Of a stretch of DNA of 6,871 nt, positions 1 through 6,246 are shown piece after piece. The stretch comes from Flavobacteriales bacterium (GTDB lineage Bacteria; Bacteroidota; Bacteroidia; NS11-12g; UBA955): NCBI GenBank assembly GCA_947464515.1, contig CANHXF010000093.1:1-6871 (forward strand), given 5' to 3'. A model generated the notes under the pieces. That model was given only the letters and a program-made list of their open reading frames with translations, did no database searches and was not told the DNA's origin. The translations under genes were made by a program, and so were the position numbers. Each line of letters starts with the position of its first letter. Position 1 is the first letter of the stretch.

Positions 1-2
1 AC

Positions 3-122
3 CAAATAATGCAGGAAAAAGCTGAAAAAGAACAGCGTTTGTATGATCTGCGTAAAAAGTTATCTAACTCCGAAATGTTAATGATTTTTTCCGCAGAATC
101 CCTTTGTTTTCAAGGGCTTTGA
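3..122 (+). CDS. C-terminal fragment of an unrecognised, charged protein (5' end outside window)
   Basis: This frame is open from the window edge to a TGA at 120-122, giving about 39 residues; the other two plus frames stop within the first 25 bases. The visible part is rich in Lys, Glu, Gln and Arg (EKAEKEQRLYDLRKKL), which suggests a helical or coiled-coil tail. The last dozen residues (IFSAESLCFQGL) look less protein-like. I do not recognise the family and infer no function. A weak dyad (CCCTT at 100-104, AAGGG at 112-116) lies over the last codons, and the strong hairpin at 137-164 follows the stop. Being a short edge fragment, it could be chance, but the open frame and its charge pattern favour a real gene end. 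Confidence 0.45.
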   Translation, partial: QIMQEKAEKEQRLYDLRKKLSNSEMLMIFSAESLCFQGL

Positions 123-136
123 ACTGGGGTAAAATG

Positions 137-164
137 AAAAAAGTCACCGTTTCTGGTGACTTTT
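137..164 (-). terminator. Intrinsic terminator of the tRNA-Glu/tRNA-fMet unit, probably bidirectional
   Basis: A perfect 10-bp stem pairs 139-148 (AAAAGTCACC) with 155-164 (GGTGACTTTT) across a 6-base loop. Read on the minus strand, the stem runs straight into TTTTTTCATTTT, the U-tract expected of a Rho-independent terminator, and it begins only 10 bases past the 3' end of tRNA-fMet. On the plus strand the stem is followed by TTTTCTCTCTT, so it could also stop transcription of the gene ending at 122. The stem and tracts are seen directly; termination is inferred. Confidence 0.85.
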
Positions 165-173
165 CTCTCTTAG

Positions 174-245
<72 letters not shown>

Positions 246-254
246 ATTTATTCG

Positions 255-326
255 TAGCCCGTAGGGGAGTCGAACCCCTCTTTCCAGGATGAAAACCTGG
301 CGTCCTAACCGATAGACGAACGGGCC
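255..326 (-). tRNA. tRNA-Glu (anticodon TTC)
   Basis: This is a 72-nt minus-strand cloverleaf with acceptor strands GGCCCGT and ACGGGCT, so the first pair is G1-U72. The anticodon stem is CCAGG/CCTGG around the loop TTTTCAT, giving anticodon TTC. The T arm is AGGGG-TTCGACT-CCCCT, the discriminator is A, and CCA is not encoded. It is the first gene of a two-tRNA unit with tRNA-fMet. A TAnnTTTG box ends 13 nt upstream of the mature 5' end, which would leave only a short leader for RNase P to remove. Confidence 0.97.
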
Positions 327-339
327 ATCTAAGGGGCTG

Positions 340-360
340 CAAAGATACAAAGAAATTTGT
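340..360 (-). promoter_or_regulatory. Promoter of the tRNA-Glu/tRNA-fMet unit: TATCTTTG box with upstream dyad
   Basis: On the minus strand, 347-340 reads TATCTTTG, an exact match to the Bacteroidota -7 consensus TAnnTTTG. It is followed by CAG and then 10 more bases before the tRNA-Glu 5' end. Overlapping its upstream edge is the inverted repeat ACAAA-N4-TTTGT (347-360). No clear -33 TTTG box is found at the usual distance. The tRNA-Gln promoter has nearly the same arrangement, which supports the call. Confidence 0.7.
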
Positions 361-384
361 AAAAAAATGCAGTTCCCAAAAAAA

Positions 385-759
385 TTACGCTGATTCGTGC
401 TTAGTAATTATTCCATCGCCCCATAATTCTTCTAGTTGATAGAAACTTCTTTTTTCTTCTGAGAATATATGAACGACAACATTGATGTAATCTAGGAGTA
501 CCCATTCTGACTCGTCGTTTCCTTCGCGGTGGGCGGGTTTTTCTCTCAATGCCTTTCTAACTTCATCTTCTACGCTATCTGCAATTGCATCCACTTGACG
601 TGCGGAACCACCATGGCAAATCACAAAGAAATCGGCAAATGCGCTTGAGGTTTTTCTTAAATCTAGCGAAACGATTTTGAACGCTTTTTTCTCTTGCATT
701 CCATGAACCATCACGGCCACTAACGCTTCTACTTCTGATGTTTGAATCTTTTTTGCCAT
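385..759 (-). CDS. rsfS: Ribosome silencing factor RsfS (Iojap/YbeB family)
   Basis: RsfS binds ribosomal protein L14 (uL14) on the large ribosomal subunit and blocks joining with the small subunit, lowering translation when nutrients are scarce; it is cytosolic. The 124-residue product has the normal family length and the family's typical segments: ADFFVICHGGSARQVDAIAD (about residues 41-60), a REGNDESEWVLLDYINVVVH stretch (78-97) and the FYQLEELWGDG motif near the end (106-116). The start ATG (minus strand, 759-757) is the natural N-terminus, with no Shine-Dalgarno sequence ahead of it, as is usual in this phylum. It is divergent from birA. In many Bacteroidota, as I recall, rsfS is followed by ftsH; here the next genes downstream are the tRNA-Glu/fMet pair, and no separate terminator is visible between them. 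Confidence 0.95.
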   Translation of the reverse strand: MAKKIQTSEVEALVAVMVHGMQEKKAFKIVSLDLRKTSSAFADFFVICHGGSARQVDAIADSVEDEVRKALREKPAHREGNDESEWVLLDYINVVVHIFSEEKRSFYQLEELWGDGIITKHESA

Positions 760-767
760 CTAATCGC

Positions 768-786
768 TTACTTTGCTACAAAGAAC
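768..786. promoter_or_regulatory. Possible interleaved divergent promoters for rsfS and birA
   Basis: Only 33 bp separate the rsfS start (759) from the chosen birA start (793). This gap contains the inverted repeat CTTTG-CTA-CAAAG (771-783). On the plus strand the repeat lies in TTACTTTG (768-775), and on the minus strand in GTTCTTTG (786-779). Both are imperfect matches to the -7 consensus TAnnTTTG, with TTTG intact. If both work, each start site would fall within or beside the other promoter's box. A TTTG at 741-744 could be the -33 element for birA, at slightly long spacing. The repeat is seen; promoter function is inferred. Confidence 0.35.
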
Positions 787-792
787 GCCATT

Positions 793-1644
793 TTGTTAGA
801 CTTTCAGTTCATTCGGCCCTTTGGGGACATTCATCTTTTTTACATTTCGAGCTGTGATTCTACGCAAACTGCGATTATTACATTGATTGAGCAGGGTGCA
901 ATGGGATTGGCGAATCGTTCTTTGCCATTGGCACTTTATACGGATGACCAGCAAAACGGTAGGGGACAGCAGGGCAACGACTGGAATTCAGATGTCGGAA
1001 AAAATATCACAATCACAATCGCATTTCCACTCACACCATCGCAAAATATAGATGTCGTCCTGTTAAACAAGGCTTTGAGCGTTTCAATTTTAGTCCCTAT
1101 TCAAAAGCGAGTGAGTCAATCCTTGTTTCTCAAGTGGCCCAACGATATCGTCACTGAATCCAAAAAACTGGGTGGGCTATTGATGGAGATTACGCAAATC
1201 AACCAACAAAAATTCTTACTTCTTGGCTTTGGCATCAATGTAAATCAGTTGGAATGGCAAAATCAACCCAAAGCAACTTCCTTGGCGATGATTCATGGCG
1301 ATGCATTTGATCGCGATGAAGTGATGGATGCGATACTTTTTTCTGTGGACGATATTTGGAAAAACAGGAAGGATTTGCAGGTTGACTACAGTCAATTGCT
1401 TTGGAAGAAGGGTGAGCAAGTGATTCTGGAAATTCAATCCGATGTGAGACGCGCTACTTCCGGGGAATCCTCATTAATTGGAGTTGGAGATGGAAGAAAT
1501 TCGGTTACTGACAGGATATTTAGTGTCGGGGACCAGGTCCAAGGTTTGTTGATGGATGTTGATCAAGAAGGAAGAATTGTGATTGCCAACGTAGATGGGG
1601 AATTATTGGCTTTTCACCACGGTCAAGTGCGATTAAAATTTTAG
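793..1644 (+). CDS. birA: Biotin--[acetyl-CoA-carboxylase] ligase (BirA, without the DNA-binding domain)
   Basis: BirA activates biotin with ATP to biotinyl-AMP and transfers it to the acceptor lysine of the biotin carboxyl carrier protein, serving fatty-acid synthesis. Family marks, numbered from the chosen start, are DST near residue 22, the biotinyl-AMP loop GRGQQG (56-61) followed by W64, KWPND with the catalytic-type lysine (114-118), KLGGLLMEI (125-133) and GFGINVN (145-151). There is no N-terminal helix-turn-helix, so it should be an enzyme only, not a repressor. No in-frame ATG occurs before 901, and starting there would lose the DST motif. TTG at 793 is therefore preferred (283 residues). 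TTG at 742 is also open (300 residues) but overlaps the start of rsfS and would put the divergent promoter region inside the gene. The C-terminal domain carries an apparent extra segment of about 25 residues (1438-1515). Confidence 0.93.
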   Translation: MLDFQFIRPFGDIHLFYISSCDSTQTAIITLIEQGAMGLANRSLPLALYTDDQQNGRGQQGNDWNSDVGKNITITIAFPLTPSQNIDVVLLNKALSVSILVPIQKRVSQSLFLKWPNDIVTESKKLGGLLMEITQINQQKFLLLGFGINVNQLEWQNQPKATSLAMIHGDAFDRDEVMDAILFSVDDIWKNRKDLQVDYSQLLWKKGEQVILEIQSDVRRATSGESSLIGVGDGRNSVTDRIFSVGDQVQGLLMDVDQEGRIVIANVDGELLAFHHGQVRLKF

Positions 1645-1732
1645 GCTTACGTATTTATTTGGTCATATATTGAAAATTGAGTGGACGAAATATCGTTTTG
1701 TTCGGTCTAGGTGTTACTTTAGATTTTAAATT
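1645..1732. other. Intergenic region birA to DUF1800 gene, no clear signal
   Basis: These 88 AT-rich bases precede the DUF1800-DUF1501 cassette. I found no exact TAnnTTTG box. TATCGTTTTG (1691-1700) resembles one but has two extra bases, and TTACTTTA (1714-1721) has two mismatches. No hairpin terminator for birA is visible, so read-through from birA is possible. Confidence 0.4.
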
Positions 1733-3457
1733 ATGGATCGCAAACAGTTTTTTGAGTCGTTAAAACCCAATTTTTTGACTTCATTGGAAGAGGAAAAGCC
1801 GGGGTTAGGCAGTGTTTCTGCAGTCAATACGCAATTTAAATCGGCGGTTTCGGGATTAACGCGCAGGACCAACACTGGTATTAAGGCCTATGCCGGCACA
1901 TTTGGCGATGCGGAATTGTTGCATTTGATGCGTCGAAGTATGTTTGGCGTGAAATATGGCGAATTCAAAAAACTTCGTGGAAAGACTTTACAGCAGGCGG
2001 TTGATGCGATTTTAACTGTCCCTGCATCGTTGCCAAATCCTCCAATAAACAATTACGGCAATTTGGTCACAGATCCCAATGTTGCTTATGGATCCACTTG
2101 GGTGAATGCTCCCTTAGATCCTGCGGTTGAGATTTATCGCAAAGGCAGTGTAAAAAATTGGCTATGGGGCTTGATGTTGAATCAAACGCCTGACATTCAA
2201 GCCAAGATGGTGTTGTTTTGGCACAATCACTTTGCCATACAATTTTTAGAAATTCCAGATTCACGCGCTTGTTATGTGTACACGAAAGTGTTGTACACGC
2301 ATGCTTTGGGGAATATGAAAAATCTCACTAGGGCAGTGACTATTGACCCGGCGATGCTGTTCTATTTGAATGGTAATGTGAATACAAAAAAAGCCCCAGA
2401 TGAGAATTATGCGAGGGAGCTGCAAGAACTTTTCACCATGGGAAAAGGCCCCAATAGCAAATACACTGAAGACGATGTTAAGGCGGCGGCAAGGGTTCTA
2501 ACAGGCTGGAGTATCAATCCTCTAACCAATCCCTTTTCAACTACATTTTTAAATACCAACCACGATACATCGGACAAGAAGTTTAGTGCGTATTACGGAA
2601 ATACTACGATTAAAGGTCAGTCTGGAATCAACGCGGGAAATACCGAATTAGACGATATGCTTACGATGATGTTCAACGTGGAAGAAGTGGCGTTGTATAT
2701 GTGTCGGAAATTATATGAGTATTTCGTGTATTATGAAATTGATGACACTGTTGAAACCAATGTGATAGTGCCTTTAGCCAAGGTGTTTAGGGATAGTGGA
2801 TACGATATCACAACGGTTTTAAAGACGTTGTTATCAAGCGAACACTTTTACGATACTTGGAATCGAGGATGTGTGATTAAGGATCCAATTACGCAGCAAG
2901 CAGGATTTTGTAGGGAGATGGAATTGCCGTTTCCGGCATCAACCGACTATTTTTTATTGTATAAAATGTGGGAATTGGGCGGTGCATTTGGACAGCTGAC
3001 ACAGATGAATTTGGGAGATCCGCCAAACGTAGCGGGTTGGCCGGCATGGTATCAAAAACCTATGTTCCACCGCAGTTGGATCAATAGCGATACTTTGCCA
3101 CGTCGGAATCAGTTCACCGATTATTTGTTGTTGGTAGGGTATAAAGTTGGCACCTATACGCTACTGGTGGATCCATGGATTCTAACAAAACAGTTATCCG
3201 ACCCAGGAACGCCAGATACATTGATTTCGGATGCGACCAATTTCTTATTGCCAATGGGACTCAGTGCGGGTCAAATCAGTGGATTAAAAGAAATTTTACT
3301 CCCTGGCGGCATTCCCGATTACAATTGGAAAGACGAGTATCGCGCTGCCACAGACGCATCGGATCCAAACCATACAACCGCATTAAATAGTGCAACATCA
3401 AAGCTTCGTTATTTATACAAAGCCATCATGAACCTATCAGAATACCAATTGTCATAA
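1733..3457 (+). CDS. DUF1800 family protein, partner of the downstream DUF1501 protein
   Basis: The 574-residue protein belongs to the DUF1800 family (Pfam PF08811), whose biochemical function is not established. Family motifs appear in order: HLMRRSMFG (64-72), FWHNHF (162-167), NYARELQELFTMG (225-237), DVKAAARVLTGWS (248-260), NHDTSDKKF (276-284), DPPNVAGWP (429-437) and SWINSDTLPRRN (448-459). The length is ordinary for the family and the frame is intact. The N-terminus MDRKQFF resembles the n-region of a twin-arginine signal, but one arginine is lysine and no hydrophobic stretch follows (residues 8-24 are polar and acidic), so no signal peptide or membrane segment is evident. There is also no C-terminal sorting domain. 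It ends 3 bp before the DUF1501 start, which implies one mRNA and probable translational coupling. It may act in the cytoplasm or be exported together with its partner. Confidence 0.94.
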   Translation: MDRKQFFESLKPNFLTSLEEEKPGLGSVSAVNTQFKSAVSGLTRRTNTGIKAYAGTFGDAELLHLMRRSMFGVKYGEFKKLRGKTLQQAVDAILTVPASLPNPPINNYGNLVTDPNVAYGSTWVNAPLDPAVEIYRKGSVKNWLWGLMLNQTPDIQAKMVLFWHNHFAIQFLEIPDSRACYVYTKVLYTHALGNMKNLTRAVTIDPAMLFYLNGNVNTKKAPDENYARELQELFTMGKGPNSKYTEDDVKAAARVLTGWSINPLTNPFSTTFLNTNHDTSDKKFSAYYGNTTIKGQSGINAGNTELDDMLTMMFNVEEVALYMCRKLYEYFVYYEIDDTVETNVIVPLAKVFRDSGYDITTVLKTLLSSEHFYDTWNRGCVIKDPITQQAGFCREMELPFPASTDYFLLYKMWELGGAFGQLTQMNLGDPPNVAGWPAWYQKPMFHRSWINSDTLPRRNQFTDYLLLVGYKVGTYTLLVDPWILTKQLSDPGTPDTLISDATNFLLPMGLSAGQISGLKEILLPGGIPDYNWKDEYRAATDASDPNHTTALNSATSKLRYLYKAIMNLSEYQLS

Positions 3458-3460
3458 GCC

Positions 3461-5050
3461 ATGAAACGCAGATCATTTGTAAAAGCAACCGCAGCGGCGG
3501 GTACCATTTTGCCAATAACGTTGAACGGTATGGGCGTGAAGGCCTATGAAGACAATCCGTTGTTTAACGCCTTGGGTCGTAGAAGCGCGGATGGAAAAGT
3601 CCTTGTAATCATTAATTTATCAGGTGGAAACGATGGTTTAAACACCTTGATTCCGTTGGATCAATATAGCAATTTGAGCAAGGCAAGAAGTAATGTTTTG
3701 TTGCCAGACACCAAGGTGCTTTCGTTGAATGGTAAGTCGGGCGTGGGGTTGCACAGCAAACTTACCGGGCTTCAAAGTCTTTACAACAACGGTTTGGTGA
3801 GCGCAATTCAGGCGGTGGGTTATCCCAACCCAAGTTATTCGCATTTTCGTGCGACAGATATCTGGAATAGTGGTTCTGACAGCAATGAAAATTGGACAAC
3901 GGGGTGGATAGGCAGATATTTAGATAGTCGTTTTAAGGGTTATCCCACAGGATATCCTACCGCGGCGATGCCTGATCCTTTAGCAATTCAAATAGGCCAA
4001 ATGGTATCGCTGGGATTCATGGGGCCGGCGGTGAGTATGGGCATGGCAATTTCTGACCCCAATTCTTTTTACAATTTGGCCAATGGCACAACGGATAAAA
4101 CACCCGACACGCCAGCGGGTCATGAATTGGCGTTTTTGCGGTTGATGGCACAACAAAGCAATCAATATGCAACGATTGTAAAAAATGCAGCGGCCAAAGG
4201 CACGAATAAATCTACCAAATACCCAGCTACAGCGGGAAGACAACCTCTTGCGGACCAGTTAAAAATTGTTGCTAAACTGATTAGTGGCGGATTGACAACT
4301 CCAGTTTATATGGTCACTTTGGGTGGGTTTGATACGCACAGCCAACAGGTGGATACAACAGATCACACAACGGGAATGCATGCCAATTTGATGCAACAAT
4401 TGGGTGATGCGATTGCGGCTTTCCAAGATGATTTAAAGTTGTTAGGTTTGGATAATCGGGTTGTAGGCATGACATATAGTGAGTTCGGAAGGCGTGTAAT
4501 TAGCAATGCCAGTGATGGAACAGATCACGGTGCCGCCGCTCCTATGTTTGTGTTTGGTAATGCCGTGCAAGGTGGAGTTATTGGTGCCAATCCTACCATT
4601 CCAGCTACGGCTACAGTGAACGACAATGTGCCCATGCAATATGATTTTAGGCAGATTTATGCATCTGTTTTGAAAGATTGGTTTGAGTTAAGTGATGCTG
4701 ATGTAAAGTCGGCAATGGGCAATAAATCGTTTAATACATTGCCAATTTTCAAGAATAATACAGCTACGGTTGAGGACTATGTAGACCTTGTGAGCAGGAT
4801 TTCTCTGAATAGAATTTATCCAAATCCGGCAACCGAAAATACAGATATTGAATATTTTACAGAGTCGGGCAATGTTAAAATAACAGTCTATGATGCCATG
4901 GGTCAGCAAGTCACTATTTTGAAAGAAGGATGGCATGCACATGGGACGTACACAGTGAATTTTGATGTGAGAGGATTGCGCAAGGGCAATTATTATGTCC
5001 AGATGTCGCAAGGAGAAAAAAGACAAACCGAAGTGCTTTTGGTTCAATAA
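3461..5050 (+). CDS. DUF1501 family protein with Tat-like signal and type IX secretion C-terminal domain
   Basis: The 529-residue protein is of the DUF1501 family (Pfam PF07394), related to the alkaline phosphatase/sulfatase fold but with no proven reaction. The N-terminus KRRSFVK (2-8) followed by a hydrophobic stretch fits a twin-arginine signal, with possible cleavage after VKA (26-28). Core motifs are LSGGNDGLNTLIP (53-65), GGFDTHSQQ (288-296), TYSEFGRR (338-345) and GTDHGAAAP (353-361); their Asp and His residues are plausible metal ligands. From about residue 447 comes a type IX sorting domain of the Por_Secre_tail type: NRIYPNPA (450-457), VKITVYDAMGQQV (472-484), a GTY turn and LRKGNYYVQM (506-515). 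It should therefore cross the inner membrane folded via Tat, then the outer membrane via the type IX system, ending at the cell surface or outside. It is translationally close to the DUF1800 gene (3 bp). No terminator is visible before tRNA-Gln. Confidence 0.95.
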   Translation: MKRRSFVKATAAAGTILPITLNGMGVKAYEDNPLFNALGRRSADGKVLVIINLSGGNDGLNTLIPLDQYSNLSKARSNVLLPDTKVLSLNGKSGVGLHSKLTGLQSLYNNGLVSAIQAVGYPNPSYSHFRATDIWNSGSDSNENWTTGWIGRYLDSRFKGYPTGYPTAAMPDPLAIQIGQMVSLGFMGPAVSMGMAISDPNSFYNLANGTTDKTPDTPAGHELAFLRLMAQQSNQYATIVKNAAAKGTNKSTKYPATAGRQPLADQLKIVAKLISGGLTTPVYMVTLGGFDTHSQQVDTTDHTTGMHANLMQQLGDAIAAFQDDLKLLGLDNRVVGMTYSEFGRRVISNASDGTDHGAAAPMFVFGNAVQGGVIGANPTIPATATVNDNVPMQYDFRQIYASVLKDWFELSDADVKSAMGNKSFNTLPIFKNNTATVEDYVDLVSRISLNRIYPNPATENTDIEYFTESGNVKITVYDAMGQQVTILKEGWHAHGTYTVNFDVRGLRKGNYYVQMSQGEKRQTEVLLVQ

Positions 5051-5072
5051 TTTTTCTTGGGGCTGTGATAGG

Positions 5073-5094
5073 ACAAATATTTGTTTTATATTTG
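5073..5094 (+). promoter_or_regulatory. Promoter of tRNA-Gln: TATATTTG box with upstream palindrome
   Basis: TATATTTG (5087-5094) matches the Bacteroidota -7 consensus TAnnTTTG exactly and ends 14 nt before the tRNA. Two bases upstream of it lies a perfect 12-bp palindrome, ACAAATATTTGT (5073-5084). A weak -33 candidate, TGTG (5064-5067), is 19 bp from the -7 box. The layout ACAAAT...TTTGT...TATnTTTGCAG is shared with the tRNA-Glu promoter. Confidence 0.7.
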
Positions 5095-5108
5095 CAGTCC
5101 AAAAAAAT

Positions 5109-5180
5109 TGCCCTATCGTCTAATTGGCAGGACAGCGGTTTTTGGTACCGTATGTCTAGGTTCGAGTCCTAGTAGGGCAA
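5109..5180 (+). tRNA. tRNA-Gln (anticodon TTG)
   Basis: This is a 72-nt plus-strand cloverleaf. The acceptor strands TGCCCTA and TAGGGCA pair fully, and the U1-A72 pair is typical of glutamine tRNAs. The anticodon stem is GCGGT/ACCGT around the loop TTTTGGT, giving anticodon TTG. The T arm is CTAGG-TTCGAGT-CCTAG, the discriminator is A, and CCA is not encoded. It sits 67 bp before the prs start codon on the same strand, with no terminator between, so it may lead the prs-rplY transcript. Confidence 0.97.
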
Positions 5181-5187
5181 CAAATTG

Positions 5188-5195
5188 TAGGTTTG
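5188..5195 (+). promoter_or_regulatory. Candidate prs promoter box TAGGTTTG
   Basis: TAGGTTTG is an exact TAnnTTTG match, 8 bases past the end of tRNA-Gln. Initiation just downstream would give a leader of about 45 nt to the prs ATG at 5248 and would leave the upstream in-frame GTG (5206) only a few bases from the RNA end, favouring the ATG. No -33 TTTG is present at normal spacing, since that position falls inside the tRNA, so the match could be chance. Confidence 0.35.
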
Positions 5196-5247
5196 ATGAT
5201 ATCCGGTGCGTATAATCGCAGCCAGAGAGACAGTAAAATCGAAAGTT

Positions 5248-6222
5248 ATGACATCATTAATACACCCCGTAAAGATTTTCGCAGGCAGTGCATCTGCTGC
5301 CCTCACGCAGGACATTTGTGAGTTCTATGGAACTACACCTGGCGACATGACCGTTTCGCGTTTTAGCGATGGGGAGTTTCAACCCGTATTTAACGAGAGT
5401 GTTCGTGGATGTGATGTGTTTCTAATTCAGAGCACTTACCCCAATTCTGACAATTTGATGGAGTTGTTGATGTCGATTGATGCTGCCAAACGTGCCAGCG
5501 CCAATTACATCACCGTGGTAATTCCTTATTATGGTTTTGCCCGTCAGGATCGTAAGGACAAGCCAAGGGTTTCTATTGCTTCAAAGTTGGTTGCGGATTT
5601 ATTGCAAACAGCGGGTGCCAATCGTGTGATGACAATGGAATTGCATGCCCCGCAGATCCAAGGATTTTTCAATGTTCCGGTGGATCACTTGGAGAGTTCG
5701 ATCATTTTTGCTCCTTACATTAAAACATTAGCCGACGAGAATATTGTGATTGCTGCTCCCGACGTGGGCGCATCGAACAGAATCAGAGAGGTGGCGAAGA
5801 TTTTGAATTTGAATATGGTGATTTGCGACAAAGAACGTCGTAAAGCCAACGAAATTGCAAACATGACGGTGATTGGGGATGTAGAAGGAAAAGATGTTGT
5901 GTTGATTGACGATATCATTGATACGGGGGGGACTTTGTGTAAGTCGTCTTCGATGTTGATGGACAAAGGGGCAAGATCGGTGCGCGCGCTATGCTGTCAC
6001 CCTGTGTTGAGTGGAAAGGCATACGAAAACATCGAGAATTCAGTATTAACCGAGTTGGTGGTTACGGATACGATTCCGTTGAAGCATCATTCAGATAAGA
6101 TCAAGGTAGTTTCTGTGGCTCCGTTATTTGCTAGGGCGATACGCAATGTGCATGAGCACGGAAGTATCAGTTCATTGTTTAAGCAGGTGTTTGCGCATCA
6201 AACTAAGATTGAGTTGAAATAA
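5248..6222 (+). CDS. prs: Ribose-phosphate pyrophosphokinase (PRPP synthetase)
   Basis: Prs transfers pyrophosphate from ATP to ribose 5-phosphate to make PRPP, the precursor for purines, pyrimidines, NAD, histidine and tryptophan; it is cytosolic and normally hexameric. Marks, numbered from the ATG, are FSDGEFQP (39-46), the ATP-binding FARQDRKDKPR (97-107), LHAPQIQGFF (132-141), AAPDVGASNR (169-178), the flexible-loop CDKERRKANE (193-202) with K195 and R197, and the PRPP loop VVLIDDIIDTGGTL (217-230). The chosen start gives 324 residues. The frame is open upstream to GTG 5206, which would add 14 residues, but PVKIFAG right after the ATG is where family members begin. No Shine-Dalgarno sequence is present. 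The last dozen residues (QVFAHQTKIELK) extend slightly past the usual SISSLF end. Stop to the rplY start is 24 bp, so the two form an operon. Confidence 0.97.
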   Translation: MTSLIHPVKIFAGSASAALTQDICEFYGTTPGDMTVSRFSDGEFQPVFNESVRGCDVFLIQSTYPNSDNLMELLMSIDAAKRASANYITVVIPYYGFARQDRKDKPRVSIASKLVADLLQTAGANRVMTMELHAPQIQGFFNVPVDHLESSIIFAPYIKTLADENIVIAAPDVGASNRIREVAKILNLNMVICDKERRKANEIANMTVIGDVEGKDVVLIDDIIDTGGTLCKSSSMLMDKGARSVRALCCHPVLSGKAYENIENSVLTELVVTDTIPLKHHSDKIKVVSVAPLFARAIRNVHEHGSISSLFKQVFAHQTKIELK

Positions 6223-6246
6223 GTAAAAAATTAAGAATAGTATAAT

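Noticed and set aside
100..116. Hairpin CCCTT-N7-AAGGG as a terminator for the left-edge gene
   Set aside because: It is only 5 bp, lies before the stop codon and lacks a following T-tract. The 10-bp hairpin at 137-164 is the better terminator.
2089..3365. Recurring GGATCC in the DUF1800 gene
   Set aside because: The sites are irregularly spaced and fall in ordinary codons (often Asp-Pro), so they look like codon usage rather than a repeat system.
3175..3390. 71-codon plus-strand frame inside the DUF1800 gene
   Set aside because: It lies entirely within a well-supported conserved gene in another frame, and its product has no family features.
5211..5216. TATAAT as a -10 box for prs
   Set aside because: No matching -35 element lies at 16-18 bp, and the Bacteroidota promoter form is TAnnTTTG. 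TATAAT is a likely chance match in this AT-rich spacer.
5206..5250. GTG at 5206 as the prs start
   Set aside because: The 14 added residues (beginning MRIIAARETVK when GTG is read as Met) are not typical of Prs, whose family N-terminus aligns with the residues following ATG 5248. The candidate promoter box would also leave almost no leader before GTG.
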